From: Oppiella nova | Taxonomy: Eukaryota; Arthropoda; Arachnida; Sarcoptiformes; Oppiidae | Reading direction: 5' to 3' | Assembly (NCBI GenBank): GCA_905397405.1 | Contig: CAJPVJ010000359.1 | Span: forward strand, 1-27,278 | Length of the DNA: 27,278 nt | Shown here: piece after piece, positions 24,001 through 27,278 of the stretch | Layout of the letters: each line of letters begins with the position of its first letter | Position numbering within the stretch: the stretch's first letter is position 1 | Notes under the pieces: model-generated | Told to the model about the DNA's origin: nothing | What the model saw: only the letters and a program-made list of their open reading frames with translations | Databases searched by the model: none | Translations under genes and position numbers: made by a program

Positions 24001-25007
24001 ACTGTCCGAAGTAGTAGTGAATTGCCGACTGATTTGTTCGGAACAACTGAACCACAGATAGACTTATTTGCAGAAACAAAGATAACTCCCACTAATGTAG
24101 GCATTGATTCAAATGTTAATCTTTTCGAAGACTTTGACATCTTGTCAGCCAATACCACACCTCCCTTACCATCTTTCGATCCAAACAACGTGTTGAAGCC
24201 GAACGCCGCGGTGTCACCGACTTCGCCCTCAACAGCGGGTCAGACACTGAACAGTGCGCTCCAGAGAAATACGTCGACCCCTAACTTAACATTAGATCCT
24301 TTGGCACAATTGGGTTCATTCGTTACATCGACGGTCACAACCAATGCTAAGCCCAACAACACATCCATTCCAAGAGTGGCCTCGTATTCAACATTCCAAA
24401 CGGCGAACAATCTTCCGAAGCCTGACTACAACCGAAATAATTTCAATGAAGTCAAGCCCACAACTGCTAACTCGTGTAACACTAGAGTATTGGGCAATGA
24501 ATTTGAAGACCTTTTAGGAGGTTTTAAAGCGACTCAAAGCGAAACGACTAATAAAAGTATTTCTCAAATGAGAAAAGAAGAAATGGTTTGTATTTTATGC
24601 CAAATGGTGTCAATTATAGTGATGAATGTTTCTGTTGTTTAGCTCAGAGACGGAAACTTTGATCCAATGAAACTGAAAGTAATGGAATGGAAAGAAGGAA
24701 AGACACGAAACATAAGAGCCCTCCTCTGTTCACTGAATGTGATCATATGGGAGGGCTGTAATTGGCAGCCAATAGGAATGCATCAATTGGTAGCCGCTAA
24801 TGAAGTGAAGAAATTCTACCGCAAGGCCTGTCTGGCCGTACATCCGGACAAAGTAAGTGATGATTTGATTGTCATTTGTATGATATGAATGTCTAATGTG
24901 TTGTGATTGTGGAACAGTTGGTGGGAACAGAACACGAAGAGTTGGCGAAACTTGTTTTCATGGAATTAAACGACGCGTGGACTGAGTTTGAAAAGCAATT
25001 ACAATAA
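21058..25007 (+). CDS. GAK: Cyclin-G-associated kinase / auxilin (GAK)
   Basis: GAK/auxilin recruits Hsc70 through its J domain to uncoat clathrin vesicles; its NAK-family kinase phosphorylates AP adaptor subunits. Exons are 21058-21214, 21271-21472, 21532-21796, 21851-22077, 22134-22394, 22454-22790, 22860-23116, 23178-24585, 24643-24852 and 24918-25007. All are GT..AG and in phase, giving 1137 residues (human 1311). Kinase (about 45-300): EGGFGFVF loop, YALKRL lysine, HRDLKIEN, DFGSAT and MYRPPEI, so it looks active. PTEN-like domain (about 375-545): the loop HCMDGKTNS has Asn where phosphatases need Arg, as expected for this inactive family domain. C2 region is about 548-690. A linker with RPPQRPPPP and acidic DLF/NLFEDF words may bind SH3, clathrin or adaptors. 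The J domain (about 1073-1137) has HPDK; the last intron follows it directly. The start at 21058 gives MSDILRSAF, like human GAK; an in-frame ATG at 20989 is less likely. Confidence 0.95.
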
Positions 25008-25609
25008 TAATAATTTTATCGATTAAATTATTTAAATCTATTTATTCCTTCATTGATGACATTACCTGAGATTGAGAGACATTTGACAGAAACTAATCGT
25101 GCTTTTAATCAAATGTATTATTGATAGAGACGTTAAATATATCTATATTTAGGATAATATTTAAAACATGCTTTAATTGATAATATTCTCGATATGTTAT
25201 ACATATAGCTATAAATACACTATAATATAAATATATGACTATATATTGATATATGAATTATAAGAACTAATTTAATTGTGTTACTATTATTAGCAAATGT
25301 TGAATGACTTAAAATGCTATTATTTTTAATAATAAACTATTCATTATTTTAGGACATATGAACATTTGAAATGATGTCAACGAAGTTATGGTTAAAATAT
25401 ACAAATTTTAAGTCTAATGTGAATATTGTGATCAAAATGTTGTTTCGTTGTATCCATTGTTCTAATCTATCATTAAATATATAATTAAAATCATGGAAAT
25501 AAAACAGTTAAATTAGAACTTGTTCAATTTTATTGCAGTTAATGTTAATTTCATAGATTTTAATCAAGTTAAATCAAAATACGCTAATTTGGCTTAAAAT
25601 TAATACCGG

Positions 25610-25660
25610 TACATTGTACTGTAGTATACACTAGTACGTAGTGCACTATACTGCAGTGTA
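25610..25660. repeat. Imperfect hairpin (inverted repeat) in the spacer
   Basis: ACTGTAGTATA at 25618-25628 pairs with TATACTGCAGT at 25647-25657 (10 of 11 bases), with further partial pairing toward a TAGTAC centre. The block is less AT-rich than its surroundings. It shares ACTGTAGTA with 17322-17330. It could be a remnant of a small non-autonomous element, but I see no terminal repeats or target duplication. Confidence 0.45.
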
Positions 25661-26016
25661 TAAAAACACCAAGAATCTATCAGTAAGTTGATTCTATGTT
25701 AGAATAAAAGAATAGTGAATCCTTGGTTTATAATGGGAGCGTTTTTAAAATTACCCATCTAGGTTTAAGTTACAAATTACTTCATATGAATATTCCGTTT
25801 GTATATTCTTACTGTATGTGCCTGTTCAATTTGCCTTCTCTACCCTCACAAAAGTAGAAACTATATACAGTACCACTGATATTCAGTTTTTGTGACATTT
25901 CATAATCATTTTTATTCCATATTAAAAGAATTTATTCATTTTATTCATGATTTGATTTTAGTTTCGAATAAATTTGTGTTAGTTTTGTTTGAATTAAAAA
26001 TTTCTTGTTTTTAGAT

Positions 26017-26022
26017 TTTATT
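26017..26022 (-). terminator. Candidate polyadenylation signal of ATIC
   Basis: The plus strand reads TTTATT, that is AATAAA on the minus strand, about 34 nt after the ATIC stop codon. This would give a very short 3' UTR, which fits the compact gene style here. Confidence 0.55.
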
Positions 26023-26055
26023 TGAAATGATTGTAAAAATGTAGATTTAGTGGTT

Positions 26056-27278
26056 TTAGTGGTGGAACAGTCTGAGACCCGTGTGGATTAGAGTCATCTG
26101 ATGGGCATTACAGGCCTCCACTATTAAGCTGTCGTTTGTGGAGCCGCCGGGACTGGCGATGAAGTCCACACCTGACTGTCGCGCCCTATCTATGTTATCG
26201 CGGAATGGGAAGAATGCGTCCGAACTAAGAGCCACTCCATTCAGTTTGGATATCCATTCCCTGCGGTCTTCCTATATATTTAACACAATAGTTAAACACT
26301 TAATGAAAAACAAATTTAAAATATTTACATCAGTCAGAAGGGGCGGAGGGTTTTCAAAGGCATTCTTCCATTGATTTAAATCCATTTCTTTGCCAACACT
26401 TCCGTTGACGTAGACATCTATGTAATTGGATATCTCAGCCCTTTTCACTCCTTTCTTGAAGACGGCGTTTGTGATTCTCGGGTGTTGTCGGAGCCACCAG
26501 TTGTCTGCCTTATCGCCGGCCAATCGCGTGCAATGTATGCGCGACTGCTGCCCGGCGCCGATACCAATCACCTGACCATCTCTTGCATAACACACAGAGT
26601 TAGACTGAGTGTACTTCAGAGCAATTGTCGCCACAATTAGATCCCTAACCGCGTCTTCGGTTAACTATAAAAAATTTTTATTAAAACCAATTTTCATATA
26701 AAACAAAATGTTTGCCAAACTCTACCGGTTTAGGCGACGCGACCACATTAGGGCCCGAAAACAACTTCCTGTCGATCAGCGCATCGTTTTTCTTCTGCTC
26801 TAATGTCAGTCCAAACAGAGTTCGGGTTTCGATATTCTGTGACTCATAGTTGGGGTCAATCTGAACACAAAACCCATATATTAACCAAAGTTAACAATAA
26901 TTGACAACAATTTGTTTAAATTACAAAATACCTGAAGAACACAATACCCGCCGTTCTTCTTCTTCTTGAGGATCTCGAGAGCTGACGGTTCATATGCCGG
27001 AGCAATGATACCATCGGACACTTCCCGGGATATTATTTTAGCGGTCGTCACATCACAAGTATCCGAAAGGGCTATAAAATCGCCGAAAGAGGACATACGG
27101 TCAGCCCCTCGAGCGCGTGCATAAGCCGTCGAAATGGGGGTCAACTCCTTCTCCAGGTCCTCAACCATACATAACTTCAATTGTTCCCTATTTAAGGGCA
27201 CAGCAATGGCAGCGCCCGCAGGACTCACGTGTTTGAAAGAAGTGGCCGCCGGAAGACCCAACGCTCTCTTCAGATCTC
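26056..27278 (-). CDS. ATIC: Bifunctional purine biosynthesis protein ATIC, C-terminal part (AICAR transformylase)
   Basis: ATIC performs the last two steps of de novo IMP synthesis in the cytosol: formylation of AICAR using 10-formyl-THF, then ring closure. Only the C-terminal 343 residues lie here, most of the AICAR transformylase domain; the N-terminal IMP cyclohydrolase lies beyond the right edge. Exons on the minus strand are 27278 (edge)-26932, 26860-26726, 26664-26329 and 26271-26056, with GT..AG introns of 71, 61 and 57 bp, all in phase 0. Landmarks are [13 protein letters not shown] (the Lys-His pair known as catalytic in the family), [88 protein letters not shown] and the terminal LRLFHH. 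The end matches the human protein exactly. The open frame continues through the window edge, so the gene is cut by the window, not broken. Confidence 0.96.

Larger units (their letters stand above)
25008..26055. other. AT-rich spacer between convergent GAK and ATIC
   Basis: I see no gene or RNA here. Both neighbours end in this 1048-bp region, so it holds two 3' UTRs. An AATAAA lies on the plus strand at 25331-25336, though nearer A/T-rich variants could serve GAK. Sequence is mostly A/T, with TATA-like runs at about 25135-25250. A small hairpin element sits at 25610-25660. Confidence 0.6.

Overview
The window is a piece of an animal nuclear genome. It carries six protein-coding genes, all of conserved eukaryotic families, with small GT..AG introns (nearly all 54-76 bp), AT-rich spacers and polyadenylation signals. 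The compact introns and the protein sequences suggest a small-genome arthropod, plausibly a mite or another chelicerate. I cannot prove the species from sequence alone. A lone N flanked by two copies of the same 153 bp shows this is a draft assembly.

Layout, left to right. (1) An hnRNP A/B-type RNA-binding protein on the minus strand (17-1342), whose 3' end may run off the left edge. (2) A very large minus-strand gene (1999-16928) for a KMT2C/KMT2D-type histone H3K4 methyltransferase. It has an AT-hook, an extended PHD finger, two PHD clusters, an HMG-like box, a DPYxxxPGTPxP repeat array, Q-rich coactivator sequence, a second extended PHD finger, FYRN/FYRC, a Win motif and SET/post-SET. After collapsing the assembly duplication, my nine-exon model is phase-consistent and gives about 4688 residues. 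(3) An AT-rich spacer of about 1.7 kb with the divergent promoters of KMT2 and EXOSC4. (4) EXOSC4/Rrp41, an intronless exosome subunit, on the plus strand (18665-19396). (5) PSMA4, the proteasome alpha-3 subunit, on the minus strand (19470-20511), convergent with EXOSC4 across only 73 bp. (6) A 546-bp bidirectional promoter region with a perfect CRE palindrome and three inverted CCAAT boxes. (7) GAK/auxilin on the plus strand (21058-25007, ten exons): NAK-family kinase, PTEN-like domain, C2 and J domain. (8) An AT-rich spacer of about 1 kb between convergent 3' ends, with a small hairpin element. (9) The C-terminal part of ATIC on the minus strand (26056 to beyond the right edge), the AICAR transformylase half of the purine enzyme.

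The genes are unrelated housekeeping or regulatory genes: RNA processing, chromatin, RNA decay, proteolysis, clathrin uncoating and purine synthesis. There is no operon-like logic, and I found no novel multi-gene system, mobile element with coding capacity, CRISPR array, rRNA or tRNA. The points most worth a second look are the unsplit KMT2C/D gene (split into Lpt and trr in Drosophila), the N-flanked duplication that breaks its reading frame, a stop-free 63-bp intron hidden inside its ORF, the start-codon-only first exon of PSMA4, and several tandem repeats inside KMT2.
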